Assembly: GCA_017893485.1 (NCBI GenBank)
Contig: CM030366.1
Span: 186,541,947 to 186,605,946, forward strand
DNA length: 64,000 bases
Source: Hemerocallis citrina
Lineage: Eukaryota; Streptophyta; Magnoliopsida; Asparagales; Asphodelaceae
Direction of reading: 5' to 3'
A program made the position numbers and the translations under genes. The notes under the pieces were generated by a model. That model did not search any database. It saw nothing but the letters and a program-made list of their open reading frames with translations, and was not told the DNA's origin. The stretch's first letter is position 1; the number at the start of each line of letters is the position of its first letter. This document shows, in pieces, positions 21,895-34,530 of this stretch.

Positions 21895-22960
21895 TAGCAG
21901 TAGTAATTGTTCCATAGATTTCTTCTTTGGTTGATCTCTGGTAATGCTGCTTTAATAGTAGAGAGAATCAGTGAGATAGTCTAATAATTCAATTTACTTG
22001 TCAACAAGCCTGAACATAAGCACAATATTTATAAACCACACGGACAATAGAAAATTACCCAACCTCAGGTCATTTGTCATTATTTTAGTTAATCAAGTCT
22101 CAAACATCAAAAGTTGGACCAAATCATTTTGAATAAACTCAATAGTAACTCCTGATATTGTTCCTCACAAAGAAACTTCACCTAACTCATAATAGTTGTA
22201 ACCTCCCGTCTAAATCATATGCTTACCAAACACTCTCTTATTCCTCCATTTCCACAAACTGCATCCCTTAGCTACGAATCATTCTCCTTTATCTACATCC
22301 ATCCTCTGTGCTTTGTCATATCTTTCTTTAATCCCTCTACTTCTTTGAATTCCTGTTGCTCCTCTAATCTCATTCGCATTTTCAGACATCAAAATTCATA
22401 GTAAGGCGGTATGTCGCAACTCGCAAGCAAGGGATTCTCCCTAATTCACGCATCCCAACCATTACCAATCTTCCAACTGACTTCATTTGTGCGGAATTTG
22501 AAATATGCATTCCCAACTCCCTGAACTCTGTTTCTGCAACAAAAGTTTTCCAGCACTTTTGTCCCGATATTTTGCATCCACCATTCTCAAACAAACGTTT
22601 TATTGTCACCCTCCATGTTCAGTAACTTTCTTGCTTCCTTGCATAAGAGAGCACCGTAGTATACTTCCTGCATACTCCCCCCAAGATTGATTGCACAACA
22701 CACTTCTTCCCCGAGACAAAATTCCCGATAATCTTGTCAGTTTTATGCATCAATAATTCTGAAGATGGACTAAGAACTGCCTTGGCTAGAATCAACCTCC
22801 CAGCAAAGAGATGAACTTCTCCTTCCCATCACCTTCCATTGTTGTAACAATCTCCATTAAGCTGGCATAAGAATGCTTCGTCCTCAACCTTAAATCCATC
22901 CTCCGTAATCTCTGCATTCGACATGCACCCTTCTCATTTGGCTGACCACTCCATTTTTCA
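21895..22960 (-). pseudogene. Decayed LINE-like reverse-transcriptase end (tentative)
   Basis: Minus-strand frames between about 22960 and 22380, with shifts, give GRLILAKAVLS-type and SWKIGNGWDA-type peptides. These resemble the region after the reverse transcriptase of plant L1 elements. Stops and frameshifts abound and no boundaries are clear, so the call rests on short motifs. Confidence 0.35.
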
Positions 22961-23062
22961 AGTTATCCAAAGTTCCCACAAAAAAGTAGGATGTTTCTTT
23001 ATTGATACTTTGAATGAAGGCTTTGCAATAAATGTCAATCAACTGTTCCACCAACCTTATGT

Positions 23063-23275
23063 GAAAATTTTGCCGTACTGACCCACTTTTTGAATATATT
23101 TGGCGCTCTGACCCACTTTTGAAAATAATTAGCGATCCGATTCAGTTTTGGACACGTCATCATAACCCGTAATTGAAAATAACGGCAGAGTGCCAAATAT
23201 TTTCAATAATTGTTTTTGGAAGTGGGTTAGAGCGCCAAATATTTTCAAAAAGTGGGTCAGTACGGCAAAATTTTC
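23063..23275. mobile_element. MULE-type foldback MITE, 213 bp
   Basis: Ends GAAAATTTTGCCGTACTGAC in both orientations. The 9-bp target duplication is ACCTTATGT (23054-23062) and ACCTTATAT (23276-23284). The arms contain GACCCACTTTTTGAA and GGCGCTCTGACCCAC blocks. Confidence 0.85.
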
Positions 23276-23633
23276 ACCTTATATTCCCAGCATCAGCTCT
23301 CCCGACCATGATCAGGTAGGTCATCGACAAAGAAAGAAAACAAATCTGTTTGTGCATCCCCATAGTCTGTAATCTTTCGTTACTCTTATTTTGGATGTTG
23401 AGCCCATGAATGCGACAAAAAACAATGGTGACCATAACAAAGATGGATTCGAATCCTCTACACTAACAAAATATGAGTAAATAGTGCCCTTACTTAATAT
23501 TAACCGTCCATTGTAAATCAAGTTTAATGAATAGTCAAAATTAATTACATTACTTATTATTAAAATTAAATAGCTTCAATCAAAGCTAATTAGAATAGTT
23601 TCCATTTAAAAGAAATTTAACAACCTAAATGAG

Positions 23634-24379
23634 AAAGATTTGCTGTACTGACCCACTTTTTGAAAATATTTGGGAGTCTGACCCACTTTTGAAAACAATT
23701 AGTGATCTGACCCAGTTTTGGACACGTCAGCATAAGCTATTATTGGAAATAACGGCATAGGTTATTTATATGCCGTTATTTCCAATAACGGCATCATTTT
23801 ACATTTTTTTGCATGCCGTTATTTAGAGTAACGGAATCAGTATATTCCTCATACGAGGGTGAATCTTCTGACTTGGAAAAAATTCTAAGTGTTGAAACAA
23901 CTTATAAATAATGCCGTTATCCCTAAGAACGGCATTCGAATTACTGATGTCGTTATTAGAGATAACGACATCAGTTATAATAAAATGGATGGTTGCCGCT
24001 GTTCCAAACAAATGCAACAATTCATTTTATTATAACTGATGCCGTTATTTCTAATGACAACATCAGTAATTCAAATGCCGTTCTTGGGGATAACGACATT
24101 ATTTATAAGTTGTTTCAACACTTAGAATTTTTTTCAAGTCAGAAGATTCACGCTCGTATGAGAAATATACTGATGTCGTTGCTCCAAATAACGGCATGCA
24201 AAAAAATTGAAAAATGTTGCCATTATTGGAAATAATGGCATATAAATAACCTATGCCGTTATTTCCAATAACGGCTTATGCTGACATGTCCAAAACTGGG
24301 TCAGATTGCTAATTATTTTCGAAAGTGGGTCAGACCCCAAATATTTTCAAAAAGTGGGTCAGTACGACAAAAAAATTCC
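23634..24379. mobile_element. MULE-type foldback, 746 bp, palindrome-rich
   Basis: Near-perfect arms of about 360 bp meet near 24000. The termini (AAAGATTTGCTGTACTGACC) resemble those of 23063-23275. The 9-bp target duplication is CTAAATGAG / ATAAATGAG (23625-23633, 24380-24388). Within each arm short palindromes of the type GCCGTTATTTCCAATAACGG recur. Confidence 0.85.
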
Positions 24380-24822
24380 ATAAATGAGAGATGCTCTCAT
24401 GAATTTTTGGGTAATTTGTTTTATTATATAATCAGCACCCTACATATTTAGTCAATGTTTTTTTCTTCTCAAGTTTTCTTAATATAAAAAGACTTGATTT
24501 TAATCCAATGAGTCAAATAATAACTAACAATCATCTAACTTCTTTTGTGTGTGAAGAAAACATGATTGTACAATTGAATCAAACAACATACAAACAACAC
24601 CACTTGTACTTAATAGAATTTCGATTTCTTTCCTAATAATTGTAATGACATCTAACAGTAAATAACATTGATTGCAAATTTGAATCAAACAATATAAGGA
24701 ACAGCTATAAACTACATATTTTCTCAAATTCATCGAATATTGAATCAACCTAGGTAATTATAAATTGTGATTTTGAATTAATTTTACAATACCATACATT
24801 TATGTTTTTTATTTTTTGAACT

Positions 24823-24930
24823 TTAGATGTCTTCTCAAATTGCAAGTGGTATCCAGATGAACTAGTGGGTTGGAAAACAACCACTATTTATCTGGGTACC
24901 ACTTGTAATTTGAGAAGACAACTAAAATTT
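24823..24930. repeat. Short perfect-arm hairpin
   Basis: TTAGATGTCTTCTCAAATTG... mirrors CAATTTGAGAAGACA-like sequence around about 24875. It forms the inner loop of the larger inverted repeat and may be a tiny MITE. Confidence 0.6.
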
Positions 24931-25092
24931 AAAAAATATTGGCCATTGGATTTTTTGACTCATTGGATTGAAGTCAAGTCTTTTTTTAAATTTTTTTTTA
25001 TTAAGGAAACTTAGAGAAAAATGGTGCTTTTTATTAAAAAAAGAAAACTTACCAAAAAATTCATGAGGCTGTTAAATCTATATCTTTATATA

Positions 25093-25420
25093 TCTCTATA
25101 TATAATGGGCGAGTTGGAGTTGTAATTTGTCAACATACAAACCCGTGCGTTGCATGCGCAACTACAACTCTTCCATTAATTACAACAAAAACAAACAAAC
25201 AAACAAATTCCACCTATTTAAACGTGCAACGCACGTGCAAAATAAATTTTCAATATTTTTTAAATACCAAACAAACACATATGTTGCACGTACAACTCCA
25301 ATTCTACTTATAAACACGTACACCGCACGTCCAACTCCAAAACTATTTATTAACACGTACATCGCATGTGAAAATTCTTCAACTCTTATCAAAACGTGCA
25401 TCGCACGTGAAAAATACTAG
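25093..25420 (+). mobile_element. Helitron-like element, copy 1
   Basis: Starts TCTCTATATATAATGGGCGA and ends AACGTGCATCGCACGTG, then AAAAATACTAG: a 3' hairpin followed by CTAG. The body carries several more CGTGCAWMGCACG-type hairpins. 328 bp, no genes. It interrupts the large inverted repeat. Confidence 0.65.
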
Positions 25421-25567
25421 CTTCTTTTAAATGAAAACTCATCTAATTAGCTTGATTGAAACATATTTGATTTTAATAGTAAGTAATATAATTAATTTTG
25501 ACTATTCATCAAACTTGATTTATGATAGATGTTTGATATTAAGTAAGTGCACCATTCACTCATCTCT

Positions 25568-25963
25568 TCTCTATATATAATATATAATGGGAGAGTTGGA
25601 GTTGTAATTTGTCAACATACAAACTCGTGCGTTGCACGTGCAACTCTTACTCTCCCATTAATTACAACAAAAACAAACAAAAAAAATAAATTTTCACCTA
25701 TTTAAAAAGCGCAACACACGTGCACAATAATTTTTAAATATTTTGTAAACACCACACATACACATATGTTGCACGTACAACTTCAATTCTTTCTACTCAT
25801 AAACACGTGCATTGAACATACAAATCGTAGTTTTTTCTTCAAAATATTTTTCCTAATTACATGCAACACACGTCCAACTCCAAAACTATTTCTAAACACG
25901 TATATCGCCTGTAAAAATTTTCAAACTCTTATCAAAACGTGCATCGCACGTGAAAAATACTAG
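25568..25963 (+). mobile_element. Helitron-like element, copy 2
   Basis: The same start (TCTCTATATATAAT) and the same 3' hairpin plus CTAG, followed by T. About 396 bp; colinear with copy 1 but with an extra segment near 25790-25880. Confidence 0.65.
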
Positions 25964-26147
25964 TATTTTGTAATTTGATTCCAACAAAGATATACAGAGT
26001 GAGTGGGTCCCCCCTAACCTCATTAAATGTTCCAATGTTGGAGGTAATCCCGTTCATCACCAAATCAAGAGGAGTTTGATTTAATACATGCCACGACCTC
26101 GGTCGTCCACTTTTGATGGCAGAGAATGACTACCAGAACGGATTTTT

Positions 26148-26523
26148 GGGTAAATTTAAAAATACCTCACTGAACTTTGGGTCATTTAAAAAAAATGCAT
26201 TAAGTTTTTTTTAATAAAAAAACTGCACAAAACTATAGTTTATAAAAACCCCACTGTAACGGAGTTAGGGTTGGGTTAGGGTTAGGGTTAGGGTTAGTTT
26301 AGGGGGGTTTATTTAAACATATAATTAGTTAAGTAATGTTTTAAAACACAAATGAAAGATGAAATTGGTTTTTTAAAATTTAGCCTAACGGAAACCTAAC
26401 TTCGTTGAAGTAAGTTTTTTTAAACTATAGTTTTGTGCATTTTTTTTTAAAAAAAAAACTTAATGCGGTTTTTTTAAAAATGACCCAAAGTTCAGTGGGT
26501 TTTTTTTATATAAAAATTTAGCC
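26148..26523. mobile_element. Foldback MITE with telomere-like centre
   Basis: Arms GGSTAAATTTWWAAA, CACTGAACTTTGGGTCATTT and CATTAAGTTTTTT in both orientations. The flanks CGGATTTTT / TGGATTTTA are a plausible decayed 9-bp duplication. The loop carries about four TTAGGG units at 26264-26300. Confidence 0.7.
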
Positions 26524-28679
26524 TGGATTTTAAAGCAATCAGATAGTCATCTCTGCTATAGAGATCTCTCCCTAAATTTAAATAGGTCATGGAGTAAGAG
26601 CATCTGAAGTCGCATTTTTTTATACGACACTTTTTGAAAATGTCACGTCCCGCTTTCCAAAAATACGAAATACGAGCACGTAACATTGGCCCAGCGAATG
26701 ACTAACGTCACCCATAAGTTGTTTATCCGATTAACTCAACAATATAAATAATACGGAACAATTGCGCAGTCAATAATATTAATCTCATGAACAATAATAC
26801 TATAATTGAAGTAATATAAAATATTCAAGTACAATAATAATCCAACGTCTGAAAACAAATAACAATATTCGGGACATAAGTCCAAAATAATAATAATTCA
26901 ATCCAAAAATAATAACAAGTCTCAATACATTAAGTTTATTAAAGCAATAAGCAATTAGAAAGCAGTAGTCTTCAGACTGTTTGTTCTCCAACTCCAGCAG
27001 GCGACTGTTCTCCAAAATTTGCAATTTAATAAATTGCAGGAAGAGGAAAAGAAAACAAAACGTTCGTCAATGCAAGTTACTGGCCGCTTGTAGTGTAGGC
27101 ACAAGTACATGGAAATGATAAACAAATAGCATGGAATAGGCATGATAACAAAATATAACAACTGGCATGGCAAGAGAAACAAGTGTAAGTAGTATGTAAT
27201 AAGTATCGAGTGAACAAGTATCATATAAACAAGTAACGAGTAACGAGTGTCAAGAATCAAGTAACAAGTATCAAGTAGCTAGTGTCAAGTGATTATGTTT
27301 AAGTCTTGCATTATTACTATCTAGGTAGCACTTCATGCATCCATCCTTTTACTACATGGTTGCTATATTCAAATAGTTTCGCTTTAGACTTAGTGGTGGG
27401 CTCTATAGTTCATGTACTCGGCACGATAACAATGTTCCATCCATAACGGTAATTATCAATAAGATGCTACAAGATCACAAGATAACGTCATAGGGAACCA
27501 CGAGCCCCTTATCCGAGTACAATTTCTATATTGTCCACTACTTGAGTCAATCCCTTAAACCTCGGCTTGTTAATTATTTTATTAATGCAACAATACAATA
27601 TGCAATTTGTGACAAGAGATGAACGATAATAACAATAGGGAAACAATAGGATGATAACATGGAATATGGCGTACTAGATGTCCAAGCAATATGGTATAGG
27701 GTATTTTGCAAGTATTCGACAAGTATAACACGAATAACACATCAAACACATATATCTCGGGATAGCATAAACATATACATCAAAAGTGGTCAACCCTAGG
27801 TTAATTCATGTCATATATATCGTAAGGCAACTATGGTCAAGTCATCACAATAGAGACAATATCAACAAGGGGTTTCACACACGAATTGTCTCTAGAACCC
27901 AACTACACTACAAGCGGTATTTTGTACTTGTATATGCAAAGAAGTTTAATACAAGTTACTTGCCTTATAAACGGTAAGATTGAAAATTAAGAATAACGGG
28001 ATGAGAATCCTGAAGCAACGAACACAAATCTGCAACAACACGATCCCACGAACACAATATAACACGTGCACAATACGTGCAAAAGAACCCAGCACACAAA
28101 GAGACTGCAGCAACAGGCACAAGGGAAGAGAGAGAGTAGCAACAATAGCAAAGGGCTTTGGTGGCATCACTGGTGGCCGGGGTAGGCGGCATCGACGCTG
28201 GCGAGGCATCGTGGGCGTACGACGGGGACAGGCGGTGCGGCTGCTGTCGGCAACGAGAGGAAAGGGGCACCGGGGGTTGTGGGTTTTGATGTCGACTAAT
28301 GTCGAGGAGAGAGAAGAAGGGAGGCCGGAGGTGGGGTTCTGCAGTGGTTGGCTGTCGAGGAGGAGGTGGGCGGCGCTTAGGAGGGGGGATGGCGACAGGG
28401 GTCACCAAAGAAGATGATCGGAGAAGAGGGGTTCAGGGGATTTGGGTTTGGGCAGGAACTCGGGGAGAGAGAAACATAGAGGAGAGAGAAAAAGGAGAGA
28501 GGAGAGAGATTAGACGGCTAGGGTTTCGAAATTGTGCAATTTCTAGCATTTGCATTAGGGTTGTATTTATAAGGTACAATTTGGGTATTGGGTTAGTGAA
28601 TTTGGATCCAATAATAGCGGATTTGGGTCAAGAACAAATCAAATTGGATTTTAGGGTTCAATTAAGAGAGATCAAAATC

Positions 28680-31600
28680 TGTAACGCCCTGGATCCCCGT
28701 TATCGGACATCCGTGACACAACCAGAATCTTTGCCTTCAAATGCATCTCAACACAGAAAATAACACGGAAATTCAAACACTTTTATTGCCATCAGAGTTA
28801 CTACATCGAAAATTACAAATATCAATCTGTCATATCAACTGTAACGCCTCCCCCCCTTTTCTTTTGACTTCAACCGCAATTTTTTCAATTCCTATATTAC
28901 TTTAAACATAAACTAAGATAGTTATATTTCAAAGAAAATTTTGGCAGAGTTTCCCCTGAAATTTCTGCCCCGAAACACAAAAAGCTTACGGAATTCTGCT
29001 CTAAATTCCGTAGCACACATCACAGGCAATAATATCATGGGCTCCCCAGGCCAAAATGAGCAGAATCACACAGGCAATATATATATCATGCTCTGGGGGC
29101 CAAACTCATAATAGGATATCAATTATCAATTAAAAACCATAAATTCCTTTGAAAACATAGTAAAGTTTTTAGAAAATAACTTATAAAACATACCACAGGG
29201 CCCGGTACTCCACAACGAGATGGGTACGGGTCAAAAACGTATCATGCCACTCCACACAATGCTCATCATCATCATTCACATACTTATACATCTAAAATAC
29301 AATTTCAATCATAAATTTCACTATTCACATAATTGAACTTTAAACAACAATTTTAAAGTAAAAGCTCCACTCCATTGAATCATGAATCTACACCTCACCT
29401 CTGCACTGTTGAGGACCTGTAACAGTAGGGGATCTAGGGTAGTCTTAGGGACTCCCTAACCCCCCAAACATTAAGGGGTTAGCCATTTCTGGTGTGAGTA
29501 TAATTTACTAATTAAGCAAATAAATTAAACTTTATAAGTAAAAACAACACGATCTTACAAATACCAAGATAATCAAATCTTACCTGAAATTCGAACATGT
29601 AAACATCATAAATGGGATTTCACATCAAATACTCTCTGAGTCATTTCCTGTATGCATATCCATACCCACTCACAACATACTTATCTTTAGTTTGGAAATC
29701 ATTCCCAAATTAGTCGCTTAAGGCCCATCACTTTACGTCTTATGCAAATATTCCCATAGCTTTATTTTTCCATAAAGCTTTACATTCACAAATAACTCTA
29801 CTTTCACATAAACTGCACCTCATTTACCATTCATTTGCATTTACAGACTCACGACTTATATTCTTTCCCAATCACATATCACATAACAACGCATTCATTC
29901 ATTTCTTACAACATATATCATCACGTCTCGCAATACATCACTTTCACACTCATTATACAGTTCAACTATCACTCACAATTCAGCTTGAATGGAAAATAAA
30001 TGTGTATCCTGATTTCCTAGTGTTCATGTATACCATGACTTGAAGTCTAATACAAAATACAGAATACAGAACAGATGCACTTAATCTAATGTAAGCAAGA
30101 CTCTATACACACATGCATCCCATACTACATGTGCCCCAGATTAAGCCATTTCTCCAGTTTCAGGGATTTGAACTCTCATTATGCAATGCATTCTACTTTG
30201 GTCTACTTCCTGTTCCTGATAGTATGACATGGTTGAGGAGCTGTAAATAAAAGACATAATTCGGAGCGCTACCCCGTTGTCACCCATAATTATCACATCG
30301 GACCCTCCTCGAAAGCCGTGACGAACTTAAAGATATACTGCAGCATACCTATGGCGCCGTATTTCACAGGACCACAGCCCATACGACCCGTTCGTGTCCA
30401 CCAGCATGTGCCCGGATCTCATTCAACAGCCGTGATGAACTTAAAGATATACCACATCATACCTATGGCGCCGTATTTCACAGGACCGCAGCCCATACAA
30501 CCCGTTCGTGTCCACCAGCATGTGTTCGGATCCCATTCAACAGCCTTGACAAACTTAAAGATATTTCGCAGCATACCTATGGCACCGTATTTCACAGGAC
30601 CGCAGCCCATACGACCCGTTCGTGTCCACCAGCATATGCCAGAATCCCATTCAACAGCCATAACAAACTTAAAGATATACCGCAGCATACTTATGGCACC
30701 GTATTTCACAGGACTGCAGCCCATACGACCCATTCGTGTCCACCAGCATGGATTTGATGGCCTCGAAGTTTTAATCCCCCTATCCACCATGAAATCCCAT
30801 CCTGTCCTTACTACAAACTTCAGAAATCAACAGTGCAAGATACGTACCGCAGCACGTATTCCTAATGATAGGAAGAGACAACCCCATAGTATCACCACCT
30901 AGTGCTAACTCTCATAACGAGTTGGATTATAGGGAATCACCCATAACACCAATTCAGACTTCAAGCGAAACAATAAAAGAAAACCTAATCAAAGCAGTTG
31001 ACTGAAAATATGTTGTTATTCAAATCACACTTGGTGTCGATCAACAATGTCGAGCCTGTCCGGTCTGTCAACAACAATCATCACGGAATCACATCCACTG
31101 ATTCCCAATACCTTCACAGGTCAGCGACCAAATAGTCCCGGCCCGTGACCCTCAGCGAGTGGTCCAATGGTGCCCCAAGGATGCAATACAATTCAATGAA
31201 GGTAAGCACACACATAACCATCAATTCTTGACCATTGACAGACTCAGGCATCGAGATACCCAATACAAACCGATCAGAGCTATATCCCAACTCACTCATG
31301 TCCACCATGAGTACTAAGCACAAGAACTTATCTAAGTTCCAAATGAAATGCTAAAACATCATTAAAAACTCGATAGCTCATGATCACTATATTACGGTAT
31401 GCAGAGGGTTCCTCATCAATTGTCCGATGAAACAGTTCAAGAAATATCAATAGCTGTAACCCAAGCTATGCTCATCGGAAACCAACATTCTCAGAATTTC
31501 TAAAAGGGTAGGGAGATCCATTGAAATTCCCCAGTGGACGGCTCCTTCACATTCTTATAGAACTCAAGTCCCCGAGTTAACTTAAACTTGAAGTTTAGTC

Positions 31601-33271
31601 TAAACAACTGGTTGCTAACTTGCAACGTCCATAACTTCCAACATGCAATACAGAATTACTTGATACTGCCTATTCTTGGAAGGATAAAACCTAGTCTACA
31701 ACTCTCCAGCTAACCATTTTCTCGAATTCAATCATCTTGATACTATAAAACCTTATATATGCTCAATAGTATATTCTTCTACGCGCTCGCTGCACCCTTC
31801 CGATATCATAAAAACTTGCTCATAAAATTTGAGATTCTTAATCCATACATGTGCCATTTCATTGCATCCAAAATTTGCATTCAGATTCATATTACACAAT
31901 GAGTTATGACACCTCAAACAAGCACAAATTTCAGTTGCTCTTCAACAGGGTATTTACTACCCTTCACTAATTATTTTAGAAACCCCATCAAATGACCTCT
32001 AAAAATCCTAAAATTTGAGAATCATCAAATAGAATAATACCAAAAGCTACTCCCAAAATTTCATAGCAAGATCATACATACACAACTGGTTATGACCTCT
32101 TGGACTTTAGTCCAAAAGCAATCAGCTTCAGCTCTGCCTTTTCAGACCAGTTGCACTCCATAATTTTTGAGGTATCAAACGACCTTGAAAACTTATGAAA
32201 TTTAGACTATAGTTGTGGACACATACAAGAGTGTCCCCAAAAATTTTCAGCTCAAATACCCAGGCTACACTGAGATACGAAATCGGAAATACACAGCAAC
32301 TCGTAATTTAAAATTTTCATAACACACTATGTACATAAAATAAAAGAGATCATACTCACATAGTATCCCGCAATGACTCGAAGCGCCAGCACGCCATCCC
32401 GCATTCAAAGTCGCTAACATATCCTATTATCAAATCTCAAGTCAATTTAAAGCTCAAAGCATGCAAACCAGTCACAGATAGTAATAACACAAATCCTAAC
32501 ATCCTACAGGCGTTTAATTAAATGCATGGGATGCACACGTGTGAAGCACAGGATATTCAAAATCCTACAGGATTTTTATCCCCCAAACAATAACTAAAAT
32601 CACCCCTAAAATAACCTAATGTCTCAACAAAATTTCTATTACTATAAAGAGACAAATTCTCATATATTTGCTCCCCCTTTACAAACCCAAAACCCTAATT
32701 TATTAGCAACTTACAAATTCTCTAATAACTTGTTGGTTTCTCGCCTCTACCACTCCTAACATCTCCAAATCTCCCCAACATAATATTCCTATTCAATAGA
32801 AATTAACCACACTTAATTTTATACAATAAAACAAATTAGGGTATACCTTTCTGAAGCTTTCTCCGAAAACTGATGCTACCACGAGCTAGAGCACCCTCCA
32901 ATTGGCCATCCCCTCAAATTAATTTGAAAATGATGAAGAAATGGGGTGGATTTGGGTGGGGAGATCATCGGCCGAATGGGTTTCGGTAGGGTTCTTTTTG
33001 GGGTCGGGATGGAGACAGGACGGAAGAAAGAAAAGGAGGAGGAAGGGAATGGGGGGGGGGGGGTTTATATATATAAAAAATTTATAATATAAATATATAT
33101 TTATAAAGGGACATTTACAAATAGGCCCCCAGATCTCCAAAATGTTTCAAATAAGCCCCAACTCGATACTTTAATAATACGAACAGTACAAAATACATAA
33201 TCACGCACAACTCTCAATTGTGCACTGATTATAATGCAAAATAGCAATACGCTATTTTGCGGGATATTACA
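28680..33271 (-). mobile_element. Solo LTR, 4.6 kb
   Basis: TGTAACGCCCTGGATC...GCGGGATATTACA with a perfect 5-bp target duplication AAATC (28675-28679, 33272-33276). No internal domain or genes. The TATA-rich stretch and poly-C at 33045-33110 suggest a minus-strand promoter. It is longer than the other solo LTRs here, so a further insertion inside is possible; TGTAACGCCTCCC at 28840 resembles another LTR start. Confidence 0.8.
30315..30775. repeat. Four-unit 114-bp tandem repeat in the solo LTR
   Basis: Units start with GCCGTGAYGAACTTAAAG or variants at 30315, 30429, 30543 and 30657. Each contains GGCGCCGTATTTCACAGGAC and CGTTCGTGTCCACCAGCAT. Because 114 is divisible by three, long open frames exist on both strands; these are a by-product of the period and not evidence of a gene. 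Confidence 0.9.
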
Positions 33272-33796
33272 AAATCAATAGGGTTCAAATAAAAATACTC
33301 ACAATTAATTAAAAGAAAAATAGGACTAATAAGAAAATAGTTTATCGAGAAAAACAAAGAGTTCCATAAACAAAAATTTAGATCCAATAAATAAATAAAT
33401 AATACAATGAATATAAATTTGGCTTGAAAATTAAATCGAAATTTGCCATGAAAATTAGATCAGGTACGAAAATAAAATAATTCAATAAATGAAAAATAAA
33501 TTAAATAATCAGAAGTAACAATTAATATTCATAATAAGATTATATAACAAAATAGTTCGGGTTTGACGAACTCATTAAAATAATCCAATAATATTTGTTT
33601 GAGGTTCAATATAAATAGTTGATCAATAAGATATAGAAAATAAGATTAAAACACATCGTTATTCGAAATAAATAAATTTTCGATTAGGAAAACACTTTAA
33701 TATAAAATCCAAAACGATTTTAACAAATAATGAATTTATAATATCGAAATACAGAAAATATTCAGAAAATACGTATTTACGGGAATGAGGGTTACA

Positions 33797-33845
33797 ATCC
33801 TATCCACCTTCCAACAAAATTTCGTCCTCGAAATTTGCTCAGGCG
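33797..33845 (-). other. Polypurine tract and pol-end motif
   Basis: On the minus strand AATTTCGAGGACGAAATTTT is followed by GGAAGGTGGATAGGAT, directly before the 3' LTR. The same signature ends many plant chromovirus pol genes, where it encodes N-F-E-D-E-I. Confidence 0.7.
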
Positions 33846-34083
33846 GTACATAGGACAAAACAAAAGCAACTGATGAAATAACAAAACAGAGAATAAAGGA
33901 AAAAAAACGAAATTGTGGGTAACAAAACAGGAAATTCAAAGGGAAAGACAAAATGGTGGCAACACCAGAATAAGAAAGGACATGGATATGAATGAAGTGA
34001 TCAAGAATAAAGATTCAATGAATGATGGCAATGCAAGTGAATGAATAGGAAGTAAACAATGCAAGAAAGAGAAGCAACAAGAG

Positions 34084-34138
34084 AATTCTGGGACTTGTGG
34101 GTTATGGGCCCACCACACTTCTGCTATGCTACTCTGAT
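34084..34138 (-). ncRNA. Initiator tRNA-Met 5' fragment (pseudo-tRNA)
   Basis: Read on the minus strand, 55 nt match nucleotides 1-55 of plant initiator tRNA-Met as I remember it, with eight differences. The fragment covers the 5' acceptor strand (ATCAGAG), the D arm, the whole anticodon arm (GTGGGCCCATAACCCAC, anticodon CAT at 34104-34106) and the start of the T arm (GTCCCAG). Every difference is a G-to-A or C-to-T change. The T loop and the 3' acceptor strand are missing, so it cannot be a working tRNA. It lies in sense orientation within a gypsy element that itself uses a tRNA-Met primer. Confidence 0.85.
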
Positions 34139-34506
34139 GGTGGAGCTCCAAGCTGTAGACATGTCGTTGTAGATCCAGCGATGTCGATCGGCGGACCAAG
34201 CAGAAAGAAAAGAACGAACGATACTGAAATCAAAAGAATATGAGTATGAAAAGAATGAAATCATACCCAGTAAGGAATCAATGAATGGAAGGGGCAAAAG
34301 ACGACAAGAAATGAAGGAACTGAATGTGAAGGGATCAAAGAGGAATCAAAAGAGAATAGTTTCCAGATCGTTGGTTATCAATTATTCATGTGATTCTCTG
34401 TATTGCTCATACTGTTGAGTTAAACTAGTTAAAACCCAAATCTGATTAATATGTCAATCAAAGACAAACTTTCTTTCGTTAGTCACGTTTGATTGATCTA
34501 TTATCC

Positions 34507-34530
34507 AAACCTAGGCTTTGATACCACTAA
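34507..34530 (-). other. Gypsy primer binding site
   Basis: On the minus strand TGGTATCAAAGCC lies about 11 nt after the 5' LTR. It is complementary, with one mismatch, to the 3' end of initiator tRNA-Met. Confidence 0.7.

Larger units (their letters stand above)
23469..25565. repeat. Large inverted repeat split by later insertions
   Basis: The left arm (about 23469-23633, resuming 24389-24515) is the reverse complement of the right arm (24950-25092, resuming 25421-25565). Shared blocks include AATAGTCAAAATTAATTA and GACTTGATTTTAATCCAATG. The left arm is interrupted by the MULE foldback and the right arm by a Helitron. No target duplication is evident. Confidence 0.7.
26641..33796 (-). repeat. 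Gypsy 3' LTR (carrying a nested solo LTR)
   Basis: Runs from TGTCACGTCCCGC to GAGGGTTACA on the + strand. It is interrupted at 28680-33271. On the minus strand it has a TTATAAATAC TATA box (about 28565-28575) and a C-rich leader. It contains a degenerate CAAGTAWC array at 27180-27290. Confidence 0.9.

Noticed and set aside
26264..26300. Interstitial telomere or chromosome-end marker
   Set aside because: Only about four units within the loop of a small foldback element; not evidence of a chromosome end.
27965..28417. Open frames of about 145 residues on both strands in the gypsy LTR
   Set aside because: Pro/Arg/Gly-rich compositional frames in the GC-rich LTR leader; the sister LTR copies break them.
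30318..30902. 194-residue open frame
   Set aside because: Read-through of a 114-bp tandem repeat inside a solo LTR; open on both strands because of the period.
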